A stretch of 64,000 bases of DNA from Rathayibacter sp. SD072 (GTDB lineage Bacteria; Actinomycetota; Actinomycetes; Actinomycetales; Microbacteriaceae). Positions 25,351-33,483 of this stretch are shown here, in pieces (the stretch's first letter is position 1; each line of letters opens with the position of its first letter). A program made the translations under genes and the position numbers. The stretch spans positions 1 to 64,000 of the forward strand of contig NZ_JADILJ010000009.1 in the NCBI RefSeq assembly GCF_017355185.1. The letters are read 5' to 3'. The notes beneath the pieces are model-generated. The model worked only from the letters and a program-made list of their open reading frames with translations, had not been told where the DNA came from and searched no databases.

Positions 25351-27423
25351 TCAGCCGATCAGCGAGGGCTGCAGGTCGCGCAGGGTGCGGAACCGCGTCA
25401 TGCGGACCACTCCGACCATCGCGAGGGCGAGGCCGCCGGCGAGCCAGCAGAGCAGCACGAGGGAGTCGCGCAGCGCCGCTGCGCCGTCGCCGCCGTACAT
25501 CAGCTGCCGGACGGCGTCCGTCGCGAAGCCCATCGGCAGCACGTGGTGCAGGGCGGCGAGCGGAGCGGGCAGCGTCTGCCAGGGGAACGTGCCGCCCGCG
25601 GTCACGAGCTGCACCACCATCAGCACGAGGCCGAGGAACTGCCCCACGCTGCCGAGCCAGACGTTGAGCGCGAGGATCATCGCGGCGAACGTGAGCGAGG
25701 CCAGTGCCATGACCCCGTAGACGCCCACCGGCGACGCGACGTCGAAGCCCAGCGCCAGCGAGATGATCGCGAACAGCCCGGCCATCTGGACCACCCCGAG
25801 CAGCCCGGGGGTCAGCCAGCCGGCGAGGGTCACCCTGATCGGCGAGTGCAGGGCCGTGATGGCGCGGCGCGAGACCGGCTTCACGATGAGGAACAGCGCG
25901 TAGATCCCGATCCAGCCGGCGAGGCTCGCGAAGAACGGGGCGAGGCCGGCGCCGTAGGTCCCGGCCGAGGCGACCTCGCTCCGATCGACCTCGACCGGAT
26001 CGGCGATCGCCGAGGCCTGGGTCGCCTGCTGCTCGGCCGAGCGGTCGGGGATCGCTACGACTCCGTCCTCGAGGCCGTCGCGCAGCGTCACGGCACCCGT
26101 GGTGAGGTCGTCGAGGCCGGTGGTGAGGTCTGCCAGCCCGTCGCGGAGGGTCGCCGATCCGTCGCGGAGGGAGGCGGCGCCGTCACGGACGGTCGCGGCC
26201 CCGTCGGCCGCGGATCGCGCTCCGGTCGCCGCGGTCGCCGCTCCGCTCGCCAGCTGCGACGATCCGTCGGCGGCGGTCGAGATGCCGGCGGTGAGGGTCG
26301 GAGTCGCGTCCGCGAGCGCCTGCGCGCCGGTGGCGACCTGCTGCGCGCCTCCCGCGAGCCGGTCGATCAGGGCGACCTGGCCCTGCGCCTGCGCGTTCGC
26401 GGCCAGGGCGTCGTCGCCGAGGGGGTCGAGCAGCGCGAGGATCTCGGCGATGCGGGCGGGCTCGACCCCCGACTCCTGGAGGCTCGCCTCGATGTCGCCG
26501 CGGACCACGGGGACGCTGTCCGCGAGCTGCTGGGAGGCGGCCCCGACGGCGTCGGCCTGCGTCGCGAGGGCGGCGTCGCCGGCGGCGACCTGCGCCGCGC
26601 CGTCGGCGAGGGTCGCGGTCTGCGCCGGCAGGTCGGCGGTCGCGGCGCGGAGCTGCTGCAGCCCGGAGTCGAGCGCGGTGCCGCCGTCGGCCAGCTGCTG
26701 CACCCCGCCCGCCAGGGAGGCGGTGCCGTCGGCGAGCGAGGACGCTCCGTCGGCGAGCTGCGCGGCTCCGTCGGCCAGGCTGCCGGCGCCGGCCTGCGCG
26801 GACGCGGCGCCGCTCGAGAGGGTCGTGGCGCCGTCGACCAGCTGAGTGCCTCCGTCGACCGCGGTGGTGAGGTCGCCGCGGATCGTCGCGAGGCCGACCA
26901 GGAACTGCGCGGCCGCCTCCTCGTCCACCTTCTCGACGATGGAGGCGCGCAGGGTCTTCGCCGCCTGCTCGCCGATCGTGCTCGCGAGGTAGCTCGTGGC
27001 GTCGTTGGTGGTGAGGACGACGCTCGCGCGGTGCGGCGCGTCGCTCCCGGCCGAGGCGAGGGCGGACGAGAAGTCGGCGGGCAGGGTGACGCTGAAGTCG
27101 TAGCTGCCGTCGTCGACCCCCTCCGCCGCCTCGGCGGACGAGACGCGGTGCCAGTCGAACGCGTGGTCCTCGAGGAGCTGGTCGGCGACCTCGTCGCCCG
27201 TGTTCGCGACCGTGCCGTCGTCGGCCGTCCTGCCGGTGTCGTCGACGACCAGGGCGACCGGGACGTCCGTCAGCTTCGCGTACGGGTCCTGGTTGGCCCA
27301 GAGGTAGAGGCCGCCGTAGAGGATCGGCACGAGCATCAGCGCGATCAGCGCGAGGCGGGCCATCGGAGTGGCGGTGAGGCGGCGCAGCTCCGCCTGGATC
27401 ATCTGGGGGATGCGGATTCTCAT
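25351..27423 (-). CDS. YhgE/Pip family membrane protein
   Basis: This is a 690-residue membrane protein of the phage-infection-protein/YhgE type. One N-terminal helix (about 20-40, MARLALIALMLVPILYGGLY) is followed by a large extracytoplasmic part. Its middle (about 190-480) is a run of degenerate 7-residue units of the kind LADGAAQ, ADGASSL and RDGSATL, predicting long helices. Five or six C-terminal helices (about 500-690) resemble ABC-2 permeases. Related proteins are ESX/T7SS-associated in Firmicutes or exporters next to ABC genes. It overlaps the stop of the upstream ATPase-like gene by four bases (ATGA), so it belongs to the TetR-controlled operon. Confidence 0.87.
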   Translation of the reverse strand: MRIRIPQMIQAELRRLTATPMARLALIALMLVPILYGGLYLWANQDPYAKLTDVPVALVVDDTGRTADDGTVANTGDEVADQLLEDHAFDWHRVSSAEAAEGVDDGSYDFSVTLPADFSSALASAGSDAPHRASVVLTTNDATSYLASTIGEQAAKTLRASIVEKVDEEAAAQFLVGLATIRGDLTTAVDGGTQLVDGATTLSSGAASAQAGAGSLADGAAQLADGASSLADGTASLAGGVQQLADGGTALDSGLQQLRAATADLPAQTATLADGAAQVAAGDAALATQADAVGAASQQLADSVPVVRGDIEASLQESGVEPARIAEILALLDPLGDDALAANAQAQGQVALIDRLAGGAQQVATGAQALADATPTLTAGISTAADGSSQLASGAATAATGARSAADGAATVRDGAASLRDGSATLRDGLADLTTGLDDLTTGAVTLRDGLEDGVVAIPDRSAEQQATQASAIADPVEVDRSEVASAGTYGAGLAPFFASLAGWIGIYALFLIVKPVSRRAITALHSPIRVTLAGWLTPGLLGVVQMAGLFAIISLALGFDVASPVGVYGVMALASLTFAAMILALNVWLGSVGQFLGLVLMVVQLVTAGGTFPWQTLPAPLAALHHVLPMGFATDAVRQLMYGGDGAAALRDSLVLLCWLAGGLALAMVGVVRMTRFRTLRDLQPSLIG

Positions 27424-28199
27424 GAGCGGGTTCCGTCGAGAGGTTCGGGGTCGGCCGCGGTGGGGTCGATCGGTGGGGTGGGGAGCGGAGGGGCGTCCTG
27501 GGACGCGCGCGGAAGGGCGGCGGCGAGTGCGCCGACCGTCTCCTCCTCGAAGCCGTCCTCGAGGGTCCGGAGGGCGACGGGAGCCGTCTGCACCGGATCG
27601 AACTGCGTGCGCAGCAGATCCGTCGCCGCGATCGCCGACGCGGAGGCGGTGCCGGCGATCACGAGGACGGCGACGCCGCGGGCGGCGAGCTCCTTGGCGA
27701 GCGCCCACCAGCCCGCCGGGTCGCCGCCGTGCCGGTCGGGCGACACGATCACGAGGGCCTGCACCCCCGAGCGGAGCAGGGCCAGCTCGGCGAGCACGCG
27801 GACGCGCTCGAGCGCGGGGATCTCGGACATCGGCCGGCGCGCCAGAGCGGCGACGCCCAGGCCCTCGAGGGCGCGGGCGACGGCCCGGGGGTGCGAGGGG
27901 CGGCCGGCGAAGACGAGCTCCTCGGCGGTGACTCCGCCGAGCGTGACATCGGGGGCCGGCTCGCTGACGGCGGGGGCGTCGACGAGCGCGACGGCGGCGC
28001 GCATCCGCTTCGGGTCCTCGGCGCCGTCGACGGTGATCCGGCCGGTGCCGGGGCGCATGCGGCCGCTGGCGAGCAGGCCGAGGACCGTGGGGCGCTGCTC
28101 CGTCTCGGTGAGGGCGAGCGTCGCGGATCCGGTCGAGAACGAGAGCGAGACGGGCGGGAGCGCGCCGCCCTTGGCGACGTCGTTCAGCTCGATCCTCAC
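27420..28199 (-). CDS. ABC ATPase-like protein lacking Walker A
   Basis: This 259-residue protein has the shape of an ABC ATPase but without the P-loop. The start (MRIELNDVAKGG) and RPTVLGLLASGRMRPGTGRI look like the A-loop and the strand after Walker A. Where GxxGxGKS/T should be there is only LTETEQRPTV. The signature region is MSEIPALERVRVLAELALL rather than LSGGQxQR, and the Walker B-like strand is ALVIVSPDRH. It therefore probably cannot hydrolyse ATP and may be a structural or regulatory partner of the YhgE/Pip protein it overlaps. Its GTG overlaps the TetR stop. The C-terminal 60 residues are Pro/Asp-rich. Confidence 0.65.
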   Translation of the reverse strand: MRIELNDVAKGGALPPVSLSFSTGSATLALTETEQRPTVLGLLASGRMRPGTGRITVDGAEDPKRMRAAVALVDAPAVSEPAPDVTLGGVTAEELVFAGRPSHPRAVARALEGLGVAALARRPMSEIPALERVRVLAELALLRSGVQALVIVSPDRHGGDPAGWWALAKELAARGVAVLVIAGTASASAIAATDLLRTQFDPVQTAPVALRTLEDGFEEETVGALAAALPRASQDAPPLPTPPIDPTAADPEPLDGTRS

Positions 28200-28819
28200 G
28201 CGCGGGCCCCCTCGGCGAGGACCCGGGTCGCGAGGGCGTCGGCGTCGGCCCAGCCGAAGCCCGCGATGGCGAGCACGTCGACCATGACGAGGCGCTCGGC
28301 CTGCGCCTCGCCGAGACCGGAGTCGGCCGCCTCGTCGAGCACGGCGATGGCGGCGTCCTCGATCAGGCGGGCCAGGCGTCCGGGGTCGACGTCCGGACGG
28401 AAGCGGCCGGAGGAGATCCCGCGGGCGGCGGTCGCCCGCAGCTGGGCCCGCACGGGCTCCAGCGTCCCGGCGACGATCTCGGCGTAGGGCGAGCGGAGCG
28501 CGGCACGCGCGGGGAGGCGGATCGCCTCGACCTCGTGCCACATCCGCGAGCCGATCAGGGCGAGCTCGCAGGCTGGATCCTCGTGCCGCACGGGGGAGAG
28601 CGCGGCGGCGATGCGCGCCGCTCCCTCCTGGAACACGGTGGTCAGCAGCTGCTCCCGGGACGAGAAGTGGCCGTAGACGGTGCGGCGGGTCACCCCGGCC
28701 TCGGCCGCGATCGCCTCGAGGGAGGCGTCGGGGTCGGTGCGGAGGAGTGTCCTGGTCGCGAGGAGGATCGCGGCGCGGTTGTCGGTCGCGTCCCGCCGGG
28801 GCGCTCTGCTGCTCGTCAC
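28196..28819 (-). CDS. TetR-family transcriptional regulator
   Basis: This is a 207-residue TetR repressor. The DNA-binding domain at residues 14-60 has SLEAIAAEAGVTRRTVYGHF as the helix-turn-helix, and the rest is the helical ligand-binding domain with a single-subunit length typical of the family. The GTG start at 28819 lies 6 bases after a TACGAT -10; the in-frame upstream ATG is blocked by a stop. A near-perfect palindrome covers its -35 and spacer, so it almost certainly represses itself and, by overlapping stops and starts, the two downstream genes. The inducer is unknown. Confidence 0.9.
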   Translation of the reverse strand: MTSSRAPRRDATDNRAAILLATRTLLRTDPDASLEAIAAEAGVTRRTVYGHFSSREQLLTTVFQEGAARIAAALSPVRHEDPACELALIGSRMWHEVEAIRLPARAALRSPYAEIVAGTLEPVRAQLRATAARGISSGRFRPDVDPGRLARLIEDAAIAVLDEAADSGLGEAQAERLVMVDVLAIAGFGWADADALATRVLAEGARA

Positions 28820-28825
28820 GCGTCC

Positions 28826-28854
28826 ATCGTACGAAATTGCACAGTGCTGTGCAA
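28826..28854 (-). promoter_or_regulatory. TetR promoter and operator palindrome
   Basis: On the minus strand the -35 TTGCAC (28849-28854) and -10 TACGAT (28826-28831) are 17 bases apart, and the GTG follows 6 bases later. The palindrome TTGCACAG-N2-CTGTGCAA at 28837-28854 covers the -35 and most of the spacer. This is the classical geometry for autorepression. Confidence 0.75.
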
Positions 28855-28896
28855 GATCGTGGAGCGAGGTCCCGGCCCCGGTACAGGGGACGGGGT

Positions 28897-28902
28897 TAGC
28901 CT
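28897..28902 (+). promoter_or_regulatory. -10 element of the DUF3151 gene
   Basis: TAGCCT is followed after 6 bases by the ATG at 28909. It lies about 45 bases from the TetR operator, so TetR could also touch this divergent promoter. Confidence 0.45.
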
Positions 28903-28908
28903 GGGGAC

Positions 28909-29388
28909 ATGAACGGCGAGAACCTGCTGGGCCCCGAACCGACCCTCCTCCCCGAGGACCCCGCGGTCACCGCGGCCCTCGCGAAGCACGCGACCCCGGG
29001 AGCCGTCGAATTCGCCGCCCTCGCTGCGGCCCACCCGCGCTCACCGCTGGCCTGGGCGCTGCTCGCCGACAGTGTGTGGGGCATCGACGCTGCCCTCCCC
29101 TCCTACGCCTACGCGCGCGTCGGCTACCACCGCGGCCTCGACCTGCTCCGCGGCGCCGGCTGGCGCGGCCAAGGCCCCATCCCCTGGCGCCACGGCCCCA
29201 ACCGCGGCTTCCTCCTCGCCCTCTACGCCCTCCGCCGCGCCGCCGAATCGATCGGCGAGACCGAAGAGGTCGACCGCCTCACCACGTTCCTCCAGCAGGC
29301 CGACCCCGCCGCGATCCCCGAGATCGAGCGGTACCACGAGGACGCGTTACCCCCCACCGCCTCCATAGTCATCCTCGGCGCAGACTGA
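28909..29388 (+). CDS. DUF3151 family protein
   Basis: This 159-residue soluble protein matches what I know of DUF3151, a small actinobacterial family of unknown role (also found in mycobacteria). The N-terminal LLGPEPTLLPEDP and the central GYHRGLDLLRGAGWRGQGP followed by VPW-like IPWRHGPNRGFLLAL are the recognisable blocks. No catalytic motif stands out. The stop lies inside the left arm of a long inverted repeat. It is divergent from TetR and has a leaderless-type start. Confidence 0.75.
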   Translation: MNGENLLGPEPTLLPEDPAVTAALAKHATPGAVEFAALAAAHPRSPLAWALLADSVWGIDAALPSYAYARVGYHRGLDLLRGAGWRGQGPIPWRHGPNRGFLLALYALRRAAESIGETEEVDRLTTFLQQADPAAIPEIERYHEDALPPTASIVILGAD

Positions 29389-29492
29389 TCGGCGCCCGGT
29401 CACGGTGCTCGCGGCGTTGTCGTCGGGCGCCGTAGCTCCGCTACGACTTCCTCCTCCGCCTTGCGATCACCGCAACCGGACGCCGATCAGTC
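29383..29492. repeat. 110-base inverted-repeat element
   Basis: The left arm starting GACTGATCGGCGCCCGGT at 29383 matches the right arm ending at 29492 over about 25 bp with few mismatches. A small hairpin CGTAGC-TCC-GCTACG (29429-29443) sits in the interior. The left arm includes the DUF3151 stop codon. Confidence 0.65.
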
Positions 29493-29514
29493 CCCCCTCC
29501 TGGAGAGGAGGGGC

Positions 29515-29677
29515 GCCGTGCCTGCGGCACGAGCGGACGGGGGCCGTGCCTGCGGCACGAGCCGGTCGAGGGGCCGTGCCTGCGGCACGAGCGGTCGGGG
29601 GGCCGTGCCTGCGGCACGAGCCAGGAGGGCGCCGTGCCTGCGGCACGAGCGGTCGGGGCCGTGCCTGCGGCACGAGC
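29515..29677. repeat. Six-copy hairpin array, about 29 bp period
   Basis: The 20-base unit GCCGTGCCTGCGGCACGAGC occurs six times without change, starting at 29515, 29543, 29573, 29602, 29631 and 29658. Spacers of 7-10 bases are G-rich and related to each other. Each unit folds as CGTGCC-TGC-GGCACG. The array is intergenic, between convergent genes. Confidence 0.9.
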
Positions 29678-29707
29678 GAGGGGCCGCTTCTCGGATATGC
29701 CGTCCCC

Positions 29708-29750
29708 TTGCTGGTCGAGTAGCCCCGCAGGGGCGTATCGAGACCCGCGT
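29708..29750 (+). repeat. Dispersed REP-like element, copy 2
   Basis: TTGCTGGTCGAGTAGCC, then GCAGGGGC and TATCGAGACCC, matches the copy at 14709 almost base for base. It ends 16 bases before the MFS stop. Confidence 0.78.
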
Positions 29751-29766
29751 CCGCCGGAGGGCGGTG

Positions 29767-31020
29767 TCAGCGGCGGCGCAGGGTCGCGGACGTGGCCAGG
29801 GTCAGGAGGGCGCCGAGGGCGGCGGAGGCCGCGGTCACGGCGAAGCCGGACTGGGGGCCGAGGGACTCGACGGCGAGGCCGCTCAGGGAGGAGCCGGCGG
29901 TGACTCCGATGGCGAGGCCGGTGGGCGGCCAGGCGAGGGCCTCGGTGAGGCGGGCGCGGGGTGAGATCGACTCCACCAGGCTGGAGCCGGTGATGAGCAG
30001 CGGCGACGTCGCGAGGCCCGCGACGAAGGCGAGTGCCACGAGGACGGGCAGAGAGCCCGAGAAGACGAGGACCGGCACGACGAGGCCGAACACGACGCCC
30101 GCGACGACGAAGCGCGAGAGCGGGCCGCCGGGCAGCCGCGCGGCGCCCACGACGACTCCGGTCAGGACGCTGCCGATGCTGTAGACCGACAGCAGCAGAC
30201 CCGACGCGGCGTCGGCGCCCGCGGCCTCGGCCGTCGCGATCGCGGCGACGTTGAACGAGCCGAACACCCCTCCGATCGTCGCGAACACCGCGGTGACGCC
30301 GATCAGCGCGAGCGGGAGGCGCACGGCGGCCGCCCTGCTCTCCGGCGTGCGCACGGCGAGCGGCGGCTGCGTGCGCACCTGTGCGAGGAGCGCCGTGCTG
30401 CCGATCACGCCGATCCCGAGGCCGACCAGCACCCCTGCCGCCGGGTGCACGAGCGAGGCCAGCAGGGTCACGATCGGCGGCGCGACGACGAACGCCGCTT
30501 CGTCCGCCACCGATTCCACCGAGTAGGCGGTGTGGCGGAGGCCGGGGTCCGAGGTGGCCGCACTCCAGCGCGAGCGCACGGCCGAGCCGATGTCGATGAC
30601 GGCGAGTCCGGCGAGCACCGCGAGCACGAACCAGGTCCACACCGGCGCCCCGAGCAGCACGGCGGCGACGAGTCCGAGCGAGGCGGCGACCAGCACCGGG
30701 AGCGACAGGGCGAGCGCGCGGCGCTGGCCCCAGCGGTCCATCACCCGCGACCAGACCGGGCCCGCGGCGGCGAGCGAAAGGGTCAGCGTGCCCGACACCG
30801 CGCCGCCGAGCGCGTAGCTGCCCGAGACATCGGTGACGAGGACCAGCACGCCGATCGCGAGGCTGCCCTTGGGGAACCGGCCGAACCAGCCCGAGGAGGA
30901 GAAGGCGAGCGATCCGGGGAGGGCGAACGCCTGCGCGTAGCGGCCTGCCGCGCGGCCGAGCGCCGAGGACCGCGGCACGGAGGGAGCGGCGGACGAGGAG
31001 GGTGCCGAGGAGTCAGGCAT
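29767..31020 (-). CDS. Major facilitator superfamily transporter
   Basis: This is a 417-residue inner-membrane carrier with about twelve helices in two six-helix halves. The loop between helices 2 and 3 is DRWGQRRALALSLP near residue 92, the family's conserved D-R-x-G-x-R-R/K motif. The long cytoplasmic central loop is RTQPPLAVRTPESR near 210. There is no gene partner; neighbours are the REP region downstream and a divergent YjbR-type gene. It looks like a secondary exporter of the DHA1-like kind, but substrate and direction are unknown. The ATG at 31020 is preferred; an upstream in-frame ATG overlaps the divergent promoter. Confidence 0.85.
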   Translation of the reverse strand: MPDSSAPSSSAAPSVPRSSALGRAAGRYAQAFALPGSLAFSSSGWFGRFPKGSLAIGVLVLVTDVSGSYALGGAVSGTLTLSLAAAGPVWSRVMDRWGQRRALALSLPVLVAASLGLVAAVLLGAPVWTWFVLAVLAGLAVIDIGSAVRSRWSAATSDPGLRHTAYSVESVADEAAFVVAPPIVTLLASLVHPAAGVLVGLGIGVIGSTALLAQVRTQPPLAVRTPESRAAAVRLPLALIGVTAVFATIGGVFGSFNVAAIATAEAAGADAASGLLLSVYSIGSVLTGVVVGAARLPGGPLSRFVVAGVVFGLVVPVLVFSGSLPVLVALAFVAGLATSPLLITGSSLVESISPRARLTEALAWPPTGLAIGVTAGSSLSGLAVESLGPQSGFAVTAASAALGALLTLATSATLRRR

Positions 31021-31154
31021 GCGTCGATTTCCGATTCCGGCCGACCGAAAGCGGAGGCGCTCCACTGGCTGCTCGGACGACCCGGCGAGTCTACCGGCCG
31101 CCTCCACGACGCCTCCGGATGCGTCGACGCCCCGTCCCGCGGCACACTGGCTCC

Positions 31155-31535
31155 GTGGATCCCGACGCGCTCGAGCAGCTCCTCTCCGACCTCCCCGGCG
31201 CCGAGCCGGGGTTCCCGTTCGGGCCCGGCACCCGCGTCTGGAAGGTCGGCGGCAAGGTCTTCGCCCTCGAGTCGGAGCTGCAGGGCCGCGCCTGCATCAG
31301 CGTGAAGGCGCTGCCCGAGAACGTCGTGCACCTGGTCGCGGGCGCCGACGGCGTCGGTCCGGGGTACCACCTCAACAAGACGCACTGGGTCACGGTCGAC
31401 CTCGACCGGGTCGATCCCGGGCTCGCCGCCGAGCTGGTGCAGGAGTCGCACGCGATCATCGTCGCGAAGCTGCCGCGCCGCCTCCGCCTCGCCCTCGACG
31501 GCACGGCGAGCGGCTCGCTCTCGGAGGACGTCTGA
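31155..31535 (+). CDS. MmcQ/YjbR family protein
   Basis: This is a 126-residue single-domain protein of the YjbR (CyaY-like fold) family, some members of which bind DNA. The recognisable features are GFPFGPGTRVWKVGGKVFAL near residues 17-36, then SVKALPEN, and YHLNKTHWVTVDLD near 78, followed by a final helix LVQESHAIIVAKLPRR. Length is typical. The GTG at 31155 lies 6 bases after CACACT. Role unknown beyond the fold. Confidence 0.82.
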   Translation: MDPDALEQLLSDLPGAEPGFPFGPGTRVWKVGGKVFALESELQGRACISVKALPENVVHLVAGADGVGPGYHLNKTHWVTVDLDRVDPGLAAELVQESHAIIVAKLPRRLRLALDGTASGSLSEDV

Positions 31536-31587
31536 CGCGCTGTTGCGCCGTGTGACGCGGCCGGATGCGGGTCGCCGCGCGGCGATC

Positions 31588-31593
31588 TAGCGT
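31588..31593 (+). promoter_or_regulatory. Probable -10 element
   Basis: TAGCGT lies 41 bases before the ATG at 31629, which has its own GAGAGGA site. This would be a leadered promoter, in contrast to most in the window. Confidence 0.4.
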
Positions 31594-31628
31594 GGCTGCA
31601 CCCACCCGCTCCCCCGAGAGGACGCGCC

Positions 31629-31952
31629 ATGCCACCCCGCACCCGCCTGCAGTCGACGGTCGACACCGCCTGCGAGCGCGGGGCGATGTGCGTGCACGAC
31701 CGGGCCGGCCACGGGCTCGGCGCACTGCAGCTGCGGCTGGCGCGCGCCACTCCGCGGGGCTGGGTCGACGCGCTCGTCGCCTCGGTCGACGGCGACGGCT
31801 GGATCTCGCTCGAGCTCTGGGAGTCGGGCGGCGTCGCGCGCGTCTGGCACCACGCGGAGGCGGCGCTCGCCGTCGGCGCGCCGGTCTCGCTCCACACGCG
31901 CTACGGCGTGCTGACCTCGGGCGCTCTGCAGATCAGCGTCGCCCGCGACTGA
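31629..31952 (+). CDS. Small hypothetical protein
   Basis: This 107-residue protein is unknown to me. It reads as a compact alpha-beta domain with GALQLRLARATPRGWVDALV and SLELWESGGVARVWHHAEAA, and no signal peptide or membrane segment. A GAGAGGAC ribosome site precedes the ATG. The stop lies three bases from the stop of the convergent copper-storage gene. Codon use is like the neighbours, so it is probably expressed. Confidence 0.6.
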   Translation: MPPRTRLQSTVDTACERGAMCVHDRAGHGLGALQLRLARATPRGWVDALVASVDGDGWISLELWESGGVARVWHHAEAALAVGAPVSLHTRYGVLTSGALQISVARD

Positions 31953-31955
31953 CTC

Positions 31956-32357
31956 TCAGGCCGGCATCGACGCGAGCATCGCCTCGCACGCCGACGCGCA
32001 GTCCTCGCACGCCATCGCGCAGAGACGGCAGGTCTCGCTCATCTCGGCGTGGGAGGAGCACTCGGCGGCGCACGCGCGGCACACGGCGATGCACGCCTCG
32101 AGCATCGGGCGCAGCACGGCGGCGTTCATGCTCGCAGGTCGCATCATCATGCGCATCATCGCGAGGCAGACGTCGGCGCAGGTGGCGCACATCGACGCGC
32201 ACCGTCCCATCCCGTCCATCGACGACATCGCGTCGGAGCACATCGTGCAGGCCTGCAGACACGCGGAGCACGCGTCGATGCAGGCCTGCATCGCGGTCGT
32301 GTCCATCGTCTCGGCGTCGGCCATCGGCATGGCCTTCATCATCTCGTCGGTGCGCAT
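31956..32357 (-). CDS. Four-helix-bundle copper-storage protein (Csp-type)
   Basis: This is a 133-residue Cys- and Met-rich helical protein. I count 18 Cys, arranged in C-x3-C and C-x2-C runs on four predicted helices (for example ACIDACSACLQACTMC and CRLCAMACEDCASAC), plus a His and many Met (MRMMM). This is the pattern of Csp proteins, where the bundle core is lined with Cys that store many Cu(I) ions. There is no signal peptide, so it should be a cytosolic Csp3-like form. The ATG at 32357 has GAGGGAGAAG upstream. No copper ATPase or CsoR gene is adjacent. Confidence 0.88.
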   Translation of the reverse strand: MRTDEMMKAMPMADAETMDTTAMQACIDACSACLQACTMCSDAMSSMDGMGRCASMCATCADVCLAMMRMMMRPASMNAAVLRPMLEACIAVCRACAAECSSHAEMSETCRLCAMACEDCASACEAMLASMPA

Positions 32358-32570
32358 GTCGCTTCTCCCTCGATCGGGGCGGTGCGGAGGCACGTCCAGC
32401 GGGCGTCTGCGGTGGCTGCCTCCGATGCTAGGCCGGTCGACTCCTCGCGTCACCCCCGCCGAGGCGCTCGCCCGGACGGATCCGTCACTCCCGGCCGAGG
32501 TGCGCGCCCGGACGACGCGAGGCCCCCTGCCGGAGCAGAGGGCCTCGCGGGGCGGTTCGGATCCCGCGGG

Positions 32571-33323
32571 TCAGATGCCGTACGACTCCAGGTACGCGGC
32601 GGTGTCGTGCCAGCCCTCGACCGCGAAGCACTCGACGCCCATGGCCTTCACCGGGTAGTCGTTCCCGTCGGGGTCGAGGCGGTCGCCGACGAAGATCATG
32701 TCGTCGAGCGGGATGCCCGTCAGCTCGGTGAGCTTGTTCATGCCGTAGGACTTGTCGATGCCCTTGCGGGTGATGTCGACCGAGGTGGAGCCGCCGGAGC
32801 GGACCTCGAGGTCGGGCAGCACGGCCTGGACGGCCTCGCGGAGGGTGTTCTTCTTCTCGCCGGTCGGATCCCAGGCCTGCTTGACGGGGACGGGCGCCGC
32901 CTGACCGAGGGCCGAGAAGGTGATCTGCGACTCGCGGTCCTCGAGGATCGGGCCCCAGGTCTCGGACTCCCAGTAGCCGAGCTCCTTCGCCTTCTCCTCC
33001 ACGGCGGCGAGGGCGCGGGACTTCTCGTCCTCGGTGAGGTTCTCGGCGTAGATCTGCGTCCAGTCGCCGTCCTCGAAGCGGTAGTACTGGGTGCCGCAGG
33101 TGGGCATGAGGTGGAGCTTGGCGAGCGCCTCGGGGTCGGCGCCCTGGAGGCGGTCGAGCACCTGCATCCGGAACTGACCGATCTGCCCGCCCGAGATGAT
33201 GCAGACCTCGGTCGCCTTCAGCAGGCGGACGAGGAGGTCGGCCATCGCCGGGTCGACGGGGGACTTCGAGGCGGCGAGGGTGTCGTCGAGGTCGAAGGCC
33301 ATCAGGCGGGGCAGGGTGCTCAT
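32571..33323 (-). CDS. HAD-IIB family hydrolase (phosphomannomutase/sugar-phosphatase-like)
   Basis: This is a 250-residue HAD enzyme with a C2B-type cap. Motif I is FDLDDTLAASKSPV at residues 9-22, motif II IISGGQIGQF near 43, and motif IV GDRLDPDGNDYPVK near 215. The conserved block GGSTSVDITRKGIDKSYGM near 180 with Lys is close to eukaryotic-type phosphomannomutase and trehalose-phosphate phosphatase relatives. It either isomerises mannose/glucose phosphates or removes phosphate from a sugar. It stands alone between the copper-storage gene and a DoxX-like gene; the 213-base gap before the copper gene shows no feature except a GC-rich stretch. Confidence 0.82.
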   Translation of the reverse strand: MSTLPRLMAFDLDDTLAASKSPVDPAMADLLVRLLKATEVCIISGGQIGQFRMQVLDRLQGADPEALAKLHLMPTCGTQYYRFEDGDWTQIYAENLTEDEKSRALAAVEEKAKELGYWESETWGPILEDRESQITFSALGQAAPVPVKQAWDPTGEKKNTLREAVQAVLPDLEVRSGGSTSVDITRKGIDKSYGMNKLTELTGIPLDDMIFVGDRLDPDGNDYPVKAMGVECFAVEGWHDTAAYLESYGI

Positions 33324-33471
33324 GGGTCTCGTTTCACGGTCTGCGGACGGGGCGGTATAGAGGATACGGGGCGGCGCCGGAACGCGCGTCCGGCGGGACG
33401 CGGGACCGCCCGGGGCGAGTGCGGCGAGCCGGCGGGCGGTCCTCCCGCCGAGGCGATGCACCGTCCGAGCG

Positions 33472-33477
33472 CAGACT
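33472..33477 (+). promoter_or_regulatory. -10-like element of the DoxX-like gene
   Basis: CAGACT lies 6 bases before the ATG at 33484; no ribosome binding site is visible. Confidence 0.35.
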
Positions 33478-33483
33478 GGGGGC

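Noticed and set aside
25285-28287. A 1000-residue open frame on the plus strand
   Set aside because: It lies opposite YhgE, the ATPase-like gene and part of TetR, and translates to Arg/Gly/Glu-rich sequence without any domain.
29515-29677. Looks like a short CRISPR array
   Set aside because: The intervals between copies are only 7-10 bases and resemble each other; units are hairpins, and there are no cas genes.
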